Below, piece after piece: positions 13,176 through 26,664 of a stretch of 64,000 nucleotides of DNA. The notes beneath the pieces are model-generated. The model saw only the letters and a list, made by a program, of their open reading frames with translations, ran no database searches and was not told where the DNA came from. Every line of letters starts with the position of its first letter. The first letter of the stretch is position 1. This stretch comes from Datnioides undecimradiatus (lineage: Eukaryota; Chordata; Actinopteri; Lobotiformes; Datnioididae): positions 7,064,923 through 7,128,922 of the forward strand of contig WARS01000007.1 of NCBI GenBank assembly GCA_008933995.1, read 5' to 3'. Position numbers and translations under genes: made by a program.

Positions 13176-16100
13176 ATTTGTTAATAACAAAGAACATCCT
13201 TAATTTCAAACGTAATGTGTAAACAGACATTTAAAACATACGTCAGATAGTCTTTTTCTGGTACATAGAAATAGTGCCATCAAAAGGGCTCAACCTTTAA
13301 ACCAGTCAGGAGAGCACAGATAAAAAAGGATGAAATTAAAGAATTACATAACTGTTATAGATAGTAATATATTCAGGAATGCCTCCATTGCTAAGAGTAA
13401 GAAACTGATTAAGAAAGTGGGTTTTTCAGAAATGTGAGGTAACAATGTATTGAGTTTAGTCTATATTTCTACACCTAAAATAGCTTAAGATTTATTCCCA
13501 AAGTGTGTAAGGAGCTTGTCAAGTAAAGCATCTTTAAAGCTCAAACTCCTGAAACGCTGAGCGACGCTTCCCCACAGAGCTCTAGCATTGTGGCTTATGT
13601 GTGGTCACTGAGGCAGGTGTAAGCTGGCTGGGGATCAAATTCTCCAAATCCCATCCATGTAGTTAATTATTTCATCCCTCCACTGGAAAACATGATAGAA
13701 CAAGAACTTTTTCACAGGGTGTTCTCTCTCTCTGTCTCCTATAACCAACATGCAGCGAGCCAATGTTGCTATTTTAGTATCACATTGTGATTACATGTTG
13801 ACTAACCATCTCCATGACTACGAGCATCACTGCAGAGGTATTGATATGAATGTCTGCACTGTTTTTCTCCTTTCGGTCTCAGTCGGAAACCCTGCATTCG
13901 TGTCTCGAAACCCACTTGGGGGATGTAACTTTCTGTGGGAATTTTAGGCTTTGTGTTTTAGCCAAATCACTGTGAGACATCGCACCAGATCCAAGATCAG
14001 CTTTCATCTCTTTACTTTCATCTTCCTTTTGCAGTCAAATGGTGACCCTCAAACCAACTCTGACATCCTCTACCATTATGAGTACAAGCATCAAATAGCT
14101 GTAGCCATCGTCTTTCATCTTTCTTTAAGGTGTGTCTGGAATTTTGTTATGTGCCATCATTATCATCCTCAGGCTACAGATAGAAAAAAACGTGGTCATG
14201 AGTCCATCGTGAATTCTTGGAATTCCAGCTTCACCACAAACGTGTGATGACCCACAGAGTGATCCAAGGAAAATATCAAGAAGGAAACAGCGGGGCTGTA
14301 ATAGTTTCCCTTCTTGCAGCAGGAGAGGGACTATGAAAACCCTTACATCCAGCTTCTTTTAACAACTCATTTTGTATTAGAAATGCATCAAAGGACTGTA
14401 TAAAATGAAAGTGTTTGACTGCTAAATACATTCTCATTATTTTATTTGGTTTTGTCCTCATCAATCAGAAGTAAGGGACATACTGTATCTATGCTACCAA
14501 CATAATTTTCAGTCACTATGGAAGCTACTGGTGGTGGTTGCTAGGAGCAAGTTCTTCAATACACTTAAAGAAATAATAATAAGAAATATCTTAGTGGTGT
14601 CCTCATTCTTAGTTCCACCTACAAATGTCTGTTGGCTAACTGTTGGGGATGTGGGCAATTACTTAGAGATCTTTCAGCCTCTTTTAGCTCACTGTTTTGT
14701 TTTACAGCACATTAACTGTATGGTCCAGTCTCACTGCTCTGATCAACTGCACTGTACGCTACATGTCCAGCAGCAAACAATAAACAGACAAAGCACATGC
14801 AGCATAACAACATTGTCGACTGGTTTGATTCCACCTTTGTTGCATGTTATATCTATCTATTACTCTGTTTTCTGTGCCTCTCTACATATTCAAACTGGTA
14901 AATGAATGCAAAATGCCAAGTGAATGTTCAATAGCGGCATGAAAAGTACAACTTTTGCTTCTGAAACTCCACCATTGCCAAGTATGAAGTCTCTCAAAAT
15001 GGAAATACTCAGACAAAGCTTTCAAAGACAGAACTACAACAGTTTATTGTAAGAAAGTTATTCTCCACTTCTGCCTTGGAGGAAAAGCAGAACTCTCGAT
15101 TTGATTATTTGAGAAACATCCAGTGAATTTCAACCAGAACTTCCCGCTCCTGTAAGTGGAAGTCCTCTGTGCATGTTGTGGTACAGAAATCCCTTAACCT
15201 GCCTGTGAGCAAATGAAAACTGAGATTTCAATCGGTCAGACCTCAGAACTGGCTGGCAGGACACACCGTGTTGGAATAGCAGCAACATAATTTAATTTGT
15301 GCCTGTTAATACATTCGCTGTTGTTAGATCTGTGTCCTGTATTTACCTAGCTGGAATAACACTTGAGCCTGCACCGCTCGGTATCGTAATAAAGAGAAGT
15401 GCCCCAGTGCTTAAGGTGCTGGTGTTATGTACGTCTTCCCTCAGCACACTTTTTACGGCGCCAAGCCGAGGCTGCGTGTTTTGGTTGGCTCCCATCAGTG
15501 TAGTCAGCTGGTCAACACATCTTGGCCTCTGGCTTCTAAAAATCGCTTTTTTTTCCCTTCGTCTTCTTTTTGACGAAGTGGAGCACATACACCTTCGATT
15601 GTCAGCGGCTCTGAGACACTCGAGGGCAAACATGGAAATTTCCCTGCCTCTGCCTCTCTGGTTTCTCAGGAATGTCGGGAAAATTATTGGATTATTTCAT
15701 GAAAATGTATGCAGCAAAGTCTCAAGTGCTTTGTTTTATCCTCCTTTGGGCTGGTATTGAAAGTATTGAATTAAAATGTATCAAGATAAGTTTTGCAATG
15801 GATTCACTCTTTTAATTTTTATTACTTATTCTATTATCTTTGTAAATCCATGTATGAGGAGTCACTTTTCTTCTATTTAACCAAGAACAAATTTGTGTCT
15901 TATTCACTTTAATCAAACTGTCTCTAAAATGTTTTGTGTGTATTCAGTCTGAACACACAATAGGAGAGGATGTGTACAAAGGGTGTAAATCAACACCAAG
16001 GGTAAGGATTCATGTTTCCTGTCTTGCAGCAACCCTGATTTCCTTAACTGTCACTGTTTGCCTAATGATGCCTAAAAGGGCACTGAACTCCAAACATGTT

Positions 16101-17825
16101 TGTTATGTCTTTACTTGTCTGCATTTCAGTCAGAAATGCTCTTTTTTCTAGATTTTATTCTGTGTAGGCCTTTGTTAGATGCATGAATATATAGTATGAT
16201 TTAAATCTTTTTATTTAGAAGCAATCTTTGTGCCTTTTCGAAGCCAGGCTATTTGACCATATTTACATGGTTAAGTTCCTTAACGTATTCATTACTCAAT
16301 AATGCCTCTCCAAACCCTAAAACACTTTTTTGTCAACAAAACTTCTAAAAATTACAGTTTTCTCGCACTGTAAATGCAAAAATTGTGCAGAGTTTGTATA
16401 AAATACAATGAGTAAGAAACTATTCAGAGTATGTATTATCTGAGACATAATGTTATCTTTTTTATTAGCCCTGTTACTGGCAGGCCTACCATGTGGATAT
16501 GAAATCTTGATAAAAATTATTATCTTTAGTGATAAAGCAGCCTTTTGTTTTATAGATCCATGTGGGTTTCATCCCAAAATATCCACAAGCTCTTTTGCAC
16601 CATTAACACCTACTGTATATGTAGTGCTCCACCCATCCCATTAATGATACATATGACTACCTGACATATAGGAATGACAGATAAGATTTAAACAAAAACC
16701 ATCTGTGTCCAGAAAACCACACAAGGCCTTTCAGACAGTAATAAAAACAGGGTGTAGATGATTCTCAAATACCAGACTTTTTAGAAACCTCAGACATGGT
16801 TTTCAATAAGAAATAGTCCACAGCACTTCCCATCTGAATTGCCCCAGCAGCACATTACCAAGACTAAAATAACCTTAACAATTTAATGACATCAAATTAT
16901 ACGTCTAGCCATCAAAGTTTTATAATGTGCTGCAAATCATGTCAGTAAATCTCAAATCCTTTCTCTCACAAACTAGTGTTCAATAGTATTAAGTGTTACA
17001 CATTTTTAGTGCTCATGAGCTTGTTACTCACAGCTGCAGCTCCAAGGATCTTAGATCCTTAACTGCTTCTGTCGAACTTTTCTGGAATGGCCAGCGAGAC
17101 AAAATTATCCGAATCACAAATAAAAACTTGGTTAATTTGTCAACACGTTTGATTTACTGAAATACCACCTGTGTAAATTACATGAACTCATTTCATATGG
17201 ATTTTATGCAAGACCAGGTGTGCAAAGCTCCTGCAGCACCCATCTGGTAACCCTAATTGGCTGGGGTTGTAATTATGCTGCAGTCCAACGACAGATCAAA
17301 TCAGCCTCTACCCGAAAGCCCCACAAACTGATCTGCCATATCTTGTCCTCAAAGAAACATTTTCTAACTTTGTCTTTGACACGTCAACGCGGAGCTGCTG
17401 CCACGAACACACAAACACTCCAGGAATCCTTTTACTTGCTTTTTATGTACTAATCCAAGGTGAATTCCCCACCAGAACATCTTTGCAACATTGCCATGAG
17501 AGGACAGCTTTTGTCAAGTGCCTGACATCACAAAGAGCTTCACAGATGGCTAATCCATCCTTGTTGTTTTAAAGAGCAGTCATTTTGGATTAATGCTTTT
17601 CTTCGTGTCAACTTTTCAAAGAATTCCCACTGTTTCATCGTCAAAGGTATAATGGTAGCCACAACATTGGTGATGATTTTAATTAACTTTCCAGCAAAAC
17701 AACACTCTTGAACACAGCAAGAGTTCTACCTAACTGCTGTTTAATGCTTTAAGCTAATTTCCTGATCACACCAGGAGCAGCTATGATGAAAAATGATACA
17801 ACGTGGCCAGTGTAGCACGAAATGA

Positions 17826-17833
17826 TATAAAAG
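17826..17833 (+). promoter_or_regulatory. TATA box of pmch
   Basis: TATAAAAG, 100 bp upstream of the pmch ATG, predicts a start of transcription near 17856 and a 5' UTR of about 75-80 bases. Sequence and spacing fit a strong tissue-specific promoter. Confidence 0.7.
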
Positions 17834-17932
17834 CAGATGATTTGATCTTGGAGTCAGAACAAGGAAGCAACAGCTCTGGAAAGAAAATCATCCACGAAGC
17901 CAAGGCTTTGCACCTGCTTGAGGATCTTCACC

Positions 17933-18340
17933 ATGAGACAGTCACTGATGCCCGTCGTCCTAGCCGCAGCACTCTTGTTCGAGTGTTATGCACTGTCAGT
18001 GGCCTTACCCATGGGCAAGACTGAAGACAGCTCCTTGGAGCAGGATACTTTCACCTCGCTGCTGAGTGATGAGGTGACAGAAAACAGCCTCGGCGATGCA
18101 GATCTGACCACTGCTGGAAAAACCAGAGGGCCGAGGGTAATCGTCGTAGCCAACCCAAGCCTGTGGAGGGACCTGCGGGCGCTGCACAGTGGACTGTCCT
18201 TCTACAAGCGAAGAGCTGATGACAACAGCCAGGTCATCGAGCACAGAGATGCTGGCCAGGACCTGAGCATCCCTATCCTGAGGAGGGACACAATGAGGTG
18301 CATGGTGGGACGGGTGTACCGGCCTTGCTGGGAAGTCTAG
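17933..18340 (+). CDS. pmch: Pro-melanin-concentrating hormone, teleost intronless type
   Basis: A single exon encodes a 135-aa neuropeptide precursor. Residues 1-~24 form a signal peptide with a hydrophobic core ([12 protein letters not shown]). The C-terminus carries [17 protein letters not shown] (119-135), identical to the 17-residue salmon/teleost MCH, with Cys123 and Cys132 forming the ring and a dibasic RR at 117-118 for release. A second basic site, KRR at 92-94, would free an intervening peptide (about 95-116) at the position of the fish MCH-gene-related peptide (mammalian NEI equivalent). In teleosts MCH is made in hypothalamic neurons and pituitary, aggregates melanosomes to pale the skin, and affects feeding. 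The start CACC-ATG has a strong Kozak context; an in-frame TTG 15 bases upstream is unlikely to be used. Absence of an intron is typical of the fish-specific MCH1 form, unlike the spliced tetrapod-like form. Confidence 0.97.
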   Translation: MRQSLMPVVLAAALLFECYALSVALPMGKTEDSSLEQDTFTSLLSDEVTENSLGDADLTTAGKTRGPRVIVVANPSLWRDLRALHSGLSFYKRRADDNSQVIEHRDAGQDLSIPILRRDTMRCMVGRVYRPCWEV

Positions 18341-18465
18341 GACAGTTTGCTCATCTCGTCAAGGCTCCAAAACAGCGGATCACCACCAGCCTACCTGCCT
18401 CACACTGAGTTGTAACATAATCCAAAAATCTATGTATCTATATTTAAATGATTGCAGATGTGAGA

Positions 18466-18471
18466 AATAAA
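18466..18471 (+). terminator. Poly(A) signal of pmch
   Basis: Canonical AATAAA 126 bases after the stop codon, followed by T/GT-rich DNA (CTTATGTCTTGTGC). It gives a compact single-exon mRNA of roughly 0.65 kb. Confidence 0.75.
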
Positions 18472-19386
18472 TTCATTAGAGTCTATCTTATGTCTTGTGC
18501 ATTTTTGGTAAGTTTGTCTTACTTTCACACTCTTACCACTTACTACTGGTACTGAGATGTCAATAATTGCGTGTTGTTGAGTTCTACTTTCTGATCTGCA
18601 CACAAGTGATGGCATTGAAGAACAGAGAGGTTCTATAAATTAGTGTAACAAATCATTGTTGTTACTTCTCTGTGTACAGATTAATGAAAAAGAGATGATG
18701 TGTTAACTGGTGTGTTAACTAGGGAGTTAACTAGGGACCTTGGCTGATCACCTCCAGGCTAAAGCTCAATACTTAACTAAGACCTGAAAGTGGTACCGAT
18801 CCTCAAATCCCTCGACAAAGAATCAAATAAGAATATCATTATCAACATACTTCGAAAAGAGTCAAAACTAGATAATAGATAGTTGAAGATAGAGCAACAG
18901 TGGATGTGAAACATATCTAAAATATGTTCTAAAAATTGTGACGCTAACAGGAAAATTTCAAAATTTACAAAAGTAAGGTTCGTGCAAAATGTTTATAAAA
19001 GTGCTCATGCAGTAGTGCTTCAAATAGCTGAAGCAGTTGCAGAAATAGGTTGTCTCAGGCTGTAGTTTGGCCTCTTCTAGAGTTATTGTAGGTCTGATTC
19101 AACAAAAACATCTGTGATGGGAGGAGCCACCTTGATAACCCCTATGACTGCCCATTTTCAGCAGCTTCCCTTTCTTCTAAAAGATTTTCACAGAAGAGTT
19201 CATTACATCAGATCCTGTATACTGGTAAATGACTACTGTCTTACGTGTGGTTGGGGGCCAGTTGCCTGCAGAACAAAGGCAGGCTGCTGGGAGAGCATTT
19301 CCAATCAAAGAGCTTATGTTCAAAGAGAACTGAGGTGTGCATCGTAATAATGCCAGAGCATTAGGCTAAGTGATTTCCTAAGCCTT

Positions 19387-19409
19387 GCAGATGTGCCCTG
19401 CACATCTGC
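19387..19409. repeat. Perfect hairpin, 10-bp arms and 3-base loop
   Basis: GCAGATGTGC-CCT-GCACATCTGC. Tight foldback in otherwise featureless intergenic DNA; no T-run terminator or gene is associated. Confidence 0.7.
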
Positions 19410-20462
19410 CTTCCACTAAAAGAGGCACAATTTAATAGGAAATGGCCTTTCAATCATTCAGGATAGGACGGAAGCTTCCTGATGTTCAATAAACTCCAAT
19501 TACAGATAATTTGGCTCATTATAGCTGCAGTGGCTCCTCCCTTGCCAAGCACAGCTAATAATGAACATCCACAGATCTCTTTCTATGCAGCCTTCCTTTT
19601 TTTAGCGATGAGGATTTATGGTGTATATAATACTCTACCAAGGAAGTTAGGACAGCAATTAGGAGGACATCTCAGCAACTTGTCACCTGATTTCAAGGGA
19701 TTTTTTTTGTCATGTTTCTGTTTCTCTGTCATTATTTGTGACACGTGAGGTCCATTTGTGGTCTAAATAAGTCCAATAATGGTTCATTATTTCTTTATGA
19801 GGTCTCTGACATCACAAAGGATAGATTAACCCTTACGCTACAGTAAGGCATTGTCGATGCAAAATGATGATCTGTTTGTGTGGTTGTTATTGTGCACATA
19901 ATAAATTAATTCAGTGTGTGTGGTCTTGGATGTGTGTGTGGTCCAGTTAACCTGTAACTTGTGGATAATCACTACACCTTCTCTGCCAGGAATCACTGGT
20001 TGAAAGCAACAAAAACTTCTGGTGCTTCAGAGCTGTTGGTCTGTCAAAGTGGCTCAGTCTACAACGACTGAACATTCCTCACAAAATACAGAGAGAGAGC
20101 AATGAGTCAGCAGAAAGGAGGATGTCTTTCTGGGAATGTCTGCACCTTTTTGGAATTTGGGAGTAAGCTTCTGGTTGGAAAAACAATTAGGGTGAAGACA
20201 TCGGCTGATATCCAGCATGTGAAAAATGTAATGCCTACTCTGACAAAAAGAGTCATGGGCAACGATTTGGAAAACTGGCACTTTGTAAACTATAATTGAC
20301 AATTTAATGTCATGTTTGACAATATGAGAGCAGTTTTTGAAAGTGAATCCTTTAATTTTATATTAGATGACAAATTGTCATCATGGTTTTCTCTTAAAGA
20401 GAAGAACAGAATTTTAACTCACCTTAGGGTGATGTCACGGGTAAGATTTTAACAACCCTGAG

Positions 20463-20545
20463 TGGTAATACTAGTAATAGTAGTAAATGTAGCAGTAGAC
20501 ATAGTAGTAGCAGTAGTAGTACTTGAAGTAGCTGAAGTAGCTTGA
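20463..20545. repeat. Imperfect GTA/GTAGCA trinucleotide repeat
   Basis: Run of GTAATA, AGTAGT, GTAGCA and GAAGTAGCT units, interrupted. Reads as a decayed triplet microsatellite. Confidence 0.7.
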
Positions 20546-23296
20546 ATCAGTTCTGTTTCAAGATTTACTGTATTATAGAATATATATTAAAAATCCACAC
20601 TGAGAAGTTATTATGCATCTATGTCTCAGGAGATCACAAACTGTGCTCACGTCAGTGATGAAGTGAAAAGTGATAAAGAAAAGCTTCCCCACTCATTTCT
20701 GGACAGTGAAGGGCTTACATTGAATACCAATTTGAATATAATACTAAATGTTGGATATGCTACTGAAGATCATACGCCCAAAAACCACATTACAGTACAG
20801 CATGCTGTTGGGATGCGCAGGCCATTAGATCAGGCCAGTGGCAAAGCAAAAGTAAAAAAAAAAGTAATCCTAAATTAAATATGACTATATATACTGCAAG
20901 TTTGCTCAAATACTGATAGCAACATGTCCCTACGATACGTAAGTATAACCTGCGACTGTGCCTTGGGGAGACCTTACTTGGTTTGTTTGTAAGTTTGCCA
21001 CTTTTGTCCAGATTGTAATATCTCTACAGATATTAGATTGATTATAAAATTCATTATGGAACATTAGCATGTAAACACTGTCATTCCCACCACATTGACA
21101 TTTGCTTCACCACAGCAGCTATGGACCAAAAACCCATCACTTCCACGCTTCAACTTTAATTTCATTCTCTTAGCAATGACAGCCTCTCAGAACCACAAGC
21201 ATGCCTGTGGACTTTTGTTTTATTTAAGACACATGGTTTTAGCATGTGGTCTTAACAAACACTGATGAATCTTAAAGCGTAATTAATGAGTCATAAGATA
21301 CACTCATGTATTGTAAGCAGAATTATGTTACATAAACTATTTCCAGCAGACAGAAATACCTACCACAGTGTGTATTTTCCTGTTTTACATCCATGCTCTA
21401 CAAACTCTCTGCCATAATGCTTCAAGTCCTTGGCATTAAATTCAAAAGCCTTGCCTTTTAAAATGATGACAAATTAGAAGGAGAACCTTTTTGGCATTTA
21501 CATACCTCATAATAGTACGTAATTCAGATAAACATTTTATGGGAAGGTGTTTTGTTTTACCGTTAACTGTGCACAACGACATCTGGAAACTATTAAACAA
21601 GAAGCTGAGCAGCTTTTTTAATCAGTTGCTGGTTCTATGTTGTTTTTAATTTTACCAACCATGAATTTTATCACTAACAAATCTCGAAATACTTCCCTGA
21701 GATGATGAGTGTATTTTAATATCATAGTACATGATAATTTGTGGCTCCCAAAATTCCAAATATTTATCATTTAAAACAGGTAATACACAGTCTGTTATGA
21801 ACATTCTTGGTTTATAGCTCTGTAACACAGTAGATGTAATAATGGCTGTGGAGAATGGGATTAGCGCTCTGAACTTCGTTTATGATTTAGGTAAAATGTT
21901 TTGCTAGCAGCCAAACTCAAGAAAATTGCTTTACTCGCCCTGTTGACTTATTTCGGCAGAAAAAAACATGGCAAACATAGTGATATTTAGTTTACAATTA
22001 GTCCCATCTTACTGGTTTGCGTGTCCAGCATCAAGTGGAACAGTGTAACCATACAAATTCTGTCAAGATAAACAATAGGGGTTCACTTTTTTCCTTCTGG
22101 ATTGTTTGAAAAGTGATTTATTTATTTATTTTTTTGTAATTTAGTCAAAATCAATTCTTCTTCTTTCAAGGTCGGGAATTTTTTTGTTTATAGCCCTGAG
22201 CTGAATTCTGGATGGTGACGGTTAAGCTGCACCAAATGTGAACTTAGAAATCAAACCTCTAATTATCACATAACCAGAGCAAAAATCTTTATCAAGGCTA
22301 TTGATTATAGAGGATTTCCCACGGAGTCTTTGAATAAAACTTCATAATAAACGCCTGGCCAAGCACTGCTACAGTTAATCGAGGGATTAAAAGGCACTTT
22401 GTATCCTCTGCAGGGAGGCATTGTAAGGCTTGCTTGCCTTGCCTGTCGTTTCTTCCGGAAGAATAGCACTATTAATAGCTGGGGAACAGCAGGAGAAAGG
22501 TTAGCTATCCATTGAAACTGTCTTGGACTTCATTATCAAAGGGTGGAAAGCACAGCTTGGCTGTCTGTTCCATGCTACACACTACTCAGTCCCCTTTCCC
22601 ACGGAACAATCCCATTTAAGACGATCAGGCTCTTAAGAAGCCTCTGGACAGTTGAACTCAGTGAATGTGGATTTAATGAGCATGATGCTTCTTGAGTGGG
22701 GTTTGAGGAGGATGAATTGGAATTACAGCATTTATGGAGGACAATAAATGCACAGAAAATTAGAATCAGTGACTGCAGATATATGTTGTCCACTTAGAAT
22801 TTTCACACATACTGCAGCTATAAAGTCCAGGTCAGGATCAAAAAAAATATTCTGTGCATGCATACATATTATTACTGCATTTTACATAGTATGTGATGTG
22901 ACAGAATCCTGATTAATTGCAAGCAGTTACAGCCAGGTAACAGATATGTCGGTTATAATGAAGCAGACAAATTAGTGAAAATCATTAAACAAAAGGGGTG
23001 ACTTGACGAAACCCAGAATATTTTGGCTTAGCATAACAAGACTCTGAAAGGAGAACGGATGTCATCCACTGGCTCTCTGGCTGGTTTACACTGATGCTCT
23101 TGCAATCACCAGTCCAGACGCCTAAACAGAAACAATGGAGTTTGCAGGCTCATGGTCGAGTTTTTCACATGGGTTATATATCTGTCAATGGGCAACGTAA
23201 GTGCTGTGGTTTTAGGGTAACATATTCTCTTGTCAGATTGGTGCCACACAGAGGAACAAAAAAAAACTCGAGGAGGTGGAGACCTGTAGCAGAGAT

Positions 23297-23568
23297 TGTC
23301 ACAGTTTACTGAAAGAACTAAGGCTTACAGGTAGTCAAAAACACTAAGGAAACCTGGAAGGCACATGAATTCACACAAAGAACCAACCAAGAACAAAGGA
23401 AGTGACACAACATATATAGACTGGGGAGTGCAGGCAAACAAGACATAGGTGAAATCAATGAACTAATCAGACACAGGAAACAAGTACACATAGACACAAT
23501 AGGGAAAACTTTTTCAAAATAAAACAGGAAAACAACAAAAACAAGGAACTCAATTCAAAACCATGACA
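23297..23568. mobile_element. Degenerate copy of a non-autonomous, DNA-transposon-like repeat
   Basis: Begins TGTCACAG and ends CCATGACA, giving imperfect terminal inverted repeats (TGTCA/TGTCA). The inside shares blocks with the element at 62658-63072, notably CAAAATAAAACAGGAA (23515-23530) and a GACATAGGTGA / AATCAGACACAGG section. There is no coding capacity. The family name is not known to me; edges are approximate and no target duplication is clear. Confidence 0.55.
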
Positions 23569-25542
23569 CATATTTGCTGTGTTTTTATATATTATAGAAT
23601 AGAAAGTATTATTTTTGTACTCTAAACTGGAATAATTTATTTATTTGTTTGTTTGTTTATTGCACTCCCTCCACTCTCTATTGCACTGTATTACCATTTA
23701 TTTGCAAATGCATTTTTTTTTTAAAGCTATGGAGCCCCCAAAGTCTTAAAAAATATTTTTTATTAAGATTCATATCTTGTGCACACAAAAAATCATCATA
23801 AATAAATCCCTTTTTGGGACTTTACATGCCCTGTAGAGAACAGTAGAAAAAAATGAGCAGGCAAGTATGAAAAAAAACACATGAATTCAAATGAAACCTT
23901 TGTCCTCTCAGGTATTAGTTGTGCCTGGCTTTGATAATGTAAGATATTTCCAGCTGATGAAATAGTGGATGAACATTAATGCTGAACCAACAATGGAACC
24001 AGGACTTCCAACAGTGGAAAAATTAATGATTGTGGATGTCTGCTGCACCTTCAAAATCTGAATCAGTTCCTGTTATGTCCCAGTTATCTGGCTCCCTGAT
24101 GCACAAAAGAGAATTAGTGGTATTTTACCACTACAGAGGAAATGGGGATGGTTTTAACATGTTAATCTTTCAGACAGAGGGACCGCTTAAGCTGTGGCAG
24201 CAGAGGACTGCAAATGTCTGAAATGCCTGCAACAGCTGACACAGTGAAAGGAGGTGAACACATGAAGGCTAATTATAGCAGGAAAAGAGTCATCTGTGTA
24301 TGGTTTCTGCACATTTTTGTTTGCTCAAGAGCGCTCGTTTTGCACAGTTTACAAGAAATGGCTTTCACCCTCAATGGGGTACCTTGGAAAAAAGGAGCAT
24401 CTGGAACACATTTTTGACCCAAGTGATTATTCTGTCTAGGCTGTCAAGATAAAAATCAGAGCATTGTTTTACCAAATTGCAACAGCAGTATTATATTTAT
24501 TTATTTATGCCCCAGGCTGAGATATTTTGTCAGGCTAACTTGTGAAATTGAATAAAATTGTATAATACATCTCATACCCGAACAGTGATTTCCCAGGAAC
24601 AGTTCCTGTCGCATTCATCTTTTCTATTTCACTTAAGCTGGTAATCTGGCAACATGTGAGTTTGACACCAAGGATGCAGAAATGAAAGATCATGCAAAAT
24701 GGTTTAATTACCGACTTGAAAATTGATATTTGGATGGGGTGGATTAAACCATGAGGCATCAATCACTTGTGCACACCAATGGGCTATTAATTATGGGGAG
24801 AGAGAGACTGTTTGAAGGAATAGCACAAACATTTGATGACATTATTGTTAATATTTTGGTTATGTCTAGTAGTCCAGTACAAAATTAGCAGGGAAACTGC
24901 ATGGTGTCAACAACAAACAACAAAGTGACATGGGCGCCCAGTTGTAGAAGAGGTGCTTACTTGTGTTGCAGCAGCATCTGTACAGCCCTGCACATCTAAT
25001 TCTCTCAGTGCAACAGCTTCTTCTTTCAAAAAACTGAACATCTCCTCTTTGTGTTTCAGACAAAGCCTGTCAGTTTGAGCTTGGTTTAACTAGCTGTTAA
25101 GAGTTGTCTAGATTTCATCATCAAGCCTAAAAATGTTGGGTCTTTGTCCAAACACAGTTAACCCTAGACAAAATGAAGCAGGTCACACATGAAAACTGTG
25201 GTCATTCAAGTGTTTTCCTCTGCTGCACTTTATTGATCCCTGAGGATCCCATAGACTTCCTCCTGCCATGGAGGGTGAGGGCACAGAGGACGGGGGTCAT
25301 TCAGACCACAGAGTGAGAGGGAGTCAGTTATTAGACATTTGTAATGCAGCAAAAATACTTAACAGGAAGTTAATACAAAGGAACACAAACAGGAAGTAAT
25401 CTGTGTACCACACGTTACAGGTCTTCTGTCTGATCATTGTGTGGGGTTAGACCTCTAATCATCGTGCAATATGCAGATTCCCATACGCATACGCATATAC
25501 TGTATATGCATTATGTTTTTTTTCTTTACAGAGGACATGTTA

Positions 25543-25550
<8 letters not shown>

Positions 25551-25573
<23 letters not shown>

Positions 25574-25579
25574 GTGTGT
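25551..25579. repeat. (TG)n microsatellite
   Basis: 29 bases of uninterrupted TG followed by CATGTCATG and a short CACACA. Confidence 0.9.
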
Positions 25580-26633
25580 CATGTCATGTATACACACACA
25601 TAACATAGATGATAGAAAAATTGATTCATTGGAAGTTAGCAAGACATTTTTATTATCTAGGAGATAAGAGGCATATGCTGGCATTAATACTTCACAATGA
25701 GTTATACATCTGGTGAACATCTGCTCTACCATCTGTCTGAAGCCATAAACGTAGTGCTTAATCTGTAGATTTATGGAATTAAGTGCAATGACAATGACTG
25801 GCTCTATGTGAATGAAATCTGATATTGTAATCTAATTTGGTCTATCTCAATTCTTTTTTCCCCTGATATGATCAGCCTGATAGTTTGGTCAACCAGTTAC
25901 GTGGCATCTGGCGCCAAAGGACTCTCCGATGTCCCGCGCTAATTAAATTCCTCTCAGTCAGTTTAAATAATCAGTGTAACAGCTCAACGTGTGTGAGCTT
26001 GACTAGCTGTTTATTGCCAGAGGCCCAACACATCAGACAACATGTTGTGATGGTTTTAGAGGAGCATGGCCAGAGGCAGCTGATACTGAAGACAGTCAGG
26101 ATGGCTGATGTGTTGACTTACTGTTGGCGGTGTAATCGTTTAGCTTGGGAAAAATGCTAATAATCTATATTGTCAGTGATTAGGAAACTTTTAATTGTAG
26201 AGTCAGCCATCCAAGTAATTTATGATCTCCACATCTAGTTCAGTATCTACCATCAACCCAATGATCAGTTGAAAACATGTTCTGCCAACTAAGCCCCAAC
26301 CACTCAAGGCTGACATTAATGCATTAATGACATTTTAGGTATACCATACAAATCTTGGATTTTTATTTATTCCTGTCATCATTCCTATCAGCCTTAGCTG
26401 TACTTCAAAGTATTAGAACATTTGTGATGCTTGGCCCTATACTCAGCACCCTCTGATGGCTCGCACCATAGTTGGAGGTCACTGGACACTGACCCTGTTG
26501 TGCCAGCACTCATCCATCCTCCATTCTTGCTTGAATATCCCACACATATCAGGACAGTGACACACCAGATGTTAGCTTATGCCAGCGATTTGACAGCCTT
26601 TCCAGGCCCCACAAAGGCCTTTGCCCAGAGGGC

Positions 26634-26664
26634 GAGAGACAGAGACAGAGACAGAGACAGAGTG
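26634..26664. repeat. (GAGACA)n hexanucleotide tract
   Basis: About five GAGACA/GACAGA units. Its antisense frame gives a Ser-Val repeat, an artefact of the repeat rather than a protein. Confidence 0.8.

Larger units (their letters stand above)
10165..17825. other. Non-coding region between spag8 and pmch
   Basis: No coding exon is recognised. The longest open frame (15299-15760, 153 codons, opening with GTG rather than ATG) has no familiar motif. The region holds a perfect 17-bp hairpin at 11068-11111 and a copy of a TTAGCATG-rich dispersed repeat near 12985-13175. It may contain regulatory DNA for the hypothalamic pmch gene, which is inference only. Confidence 0.6.
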
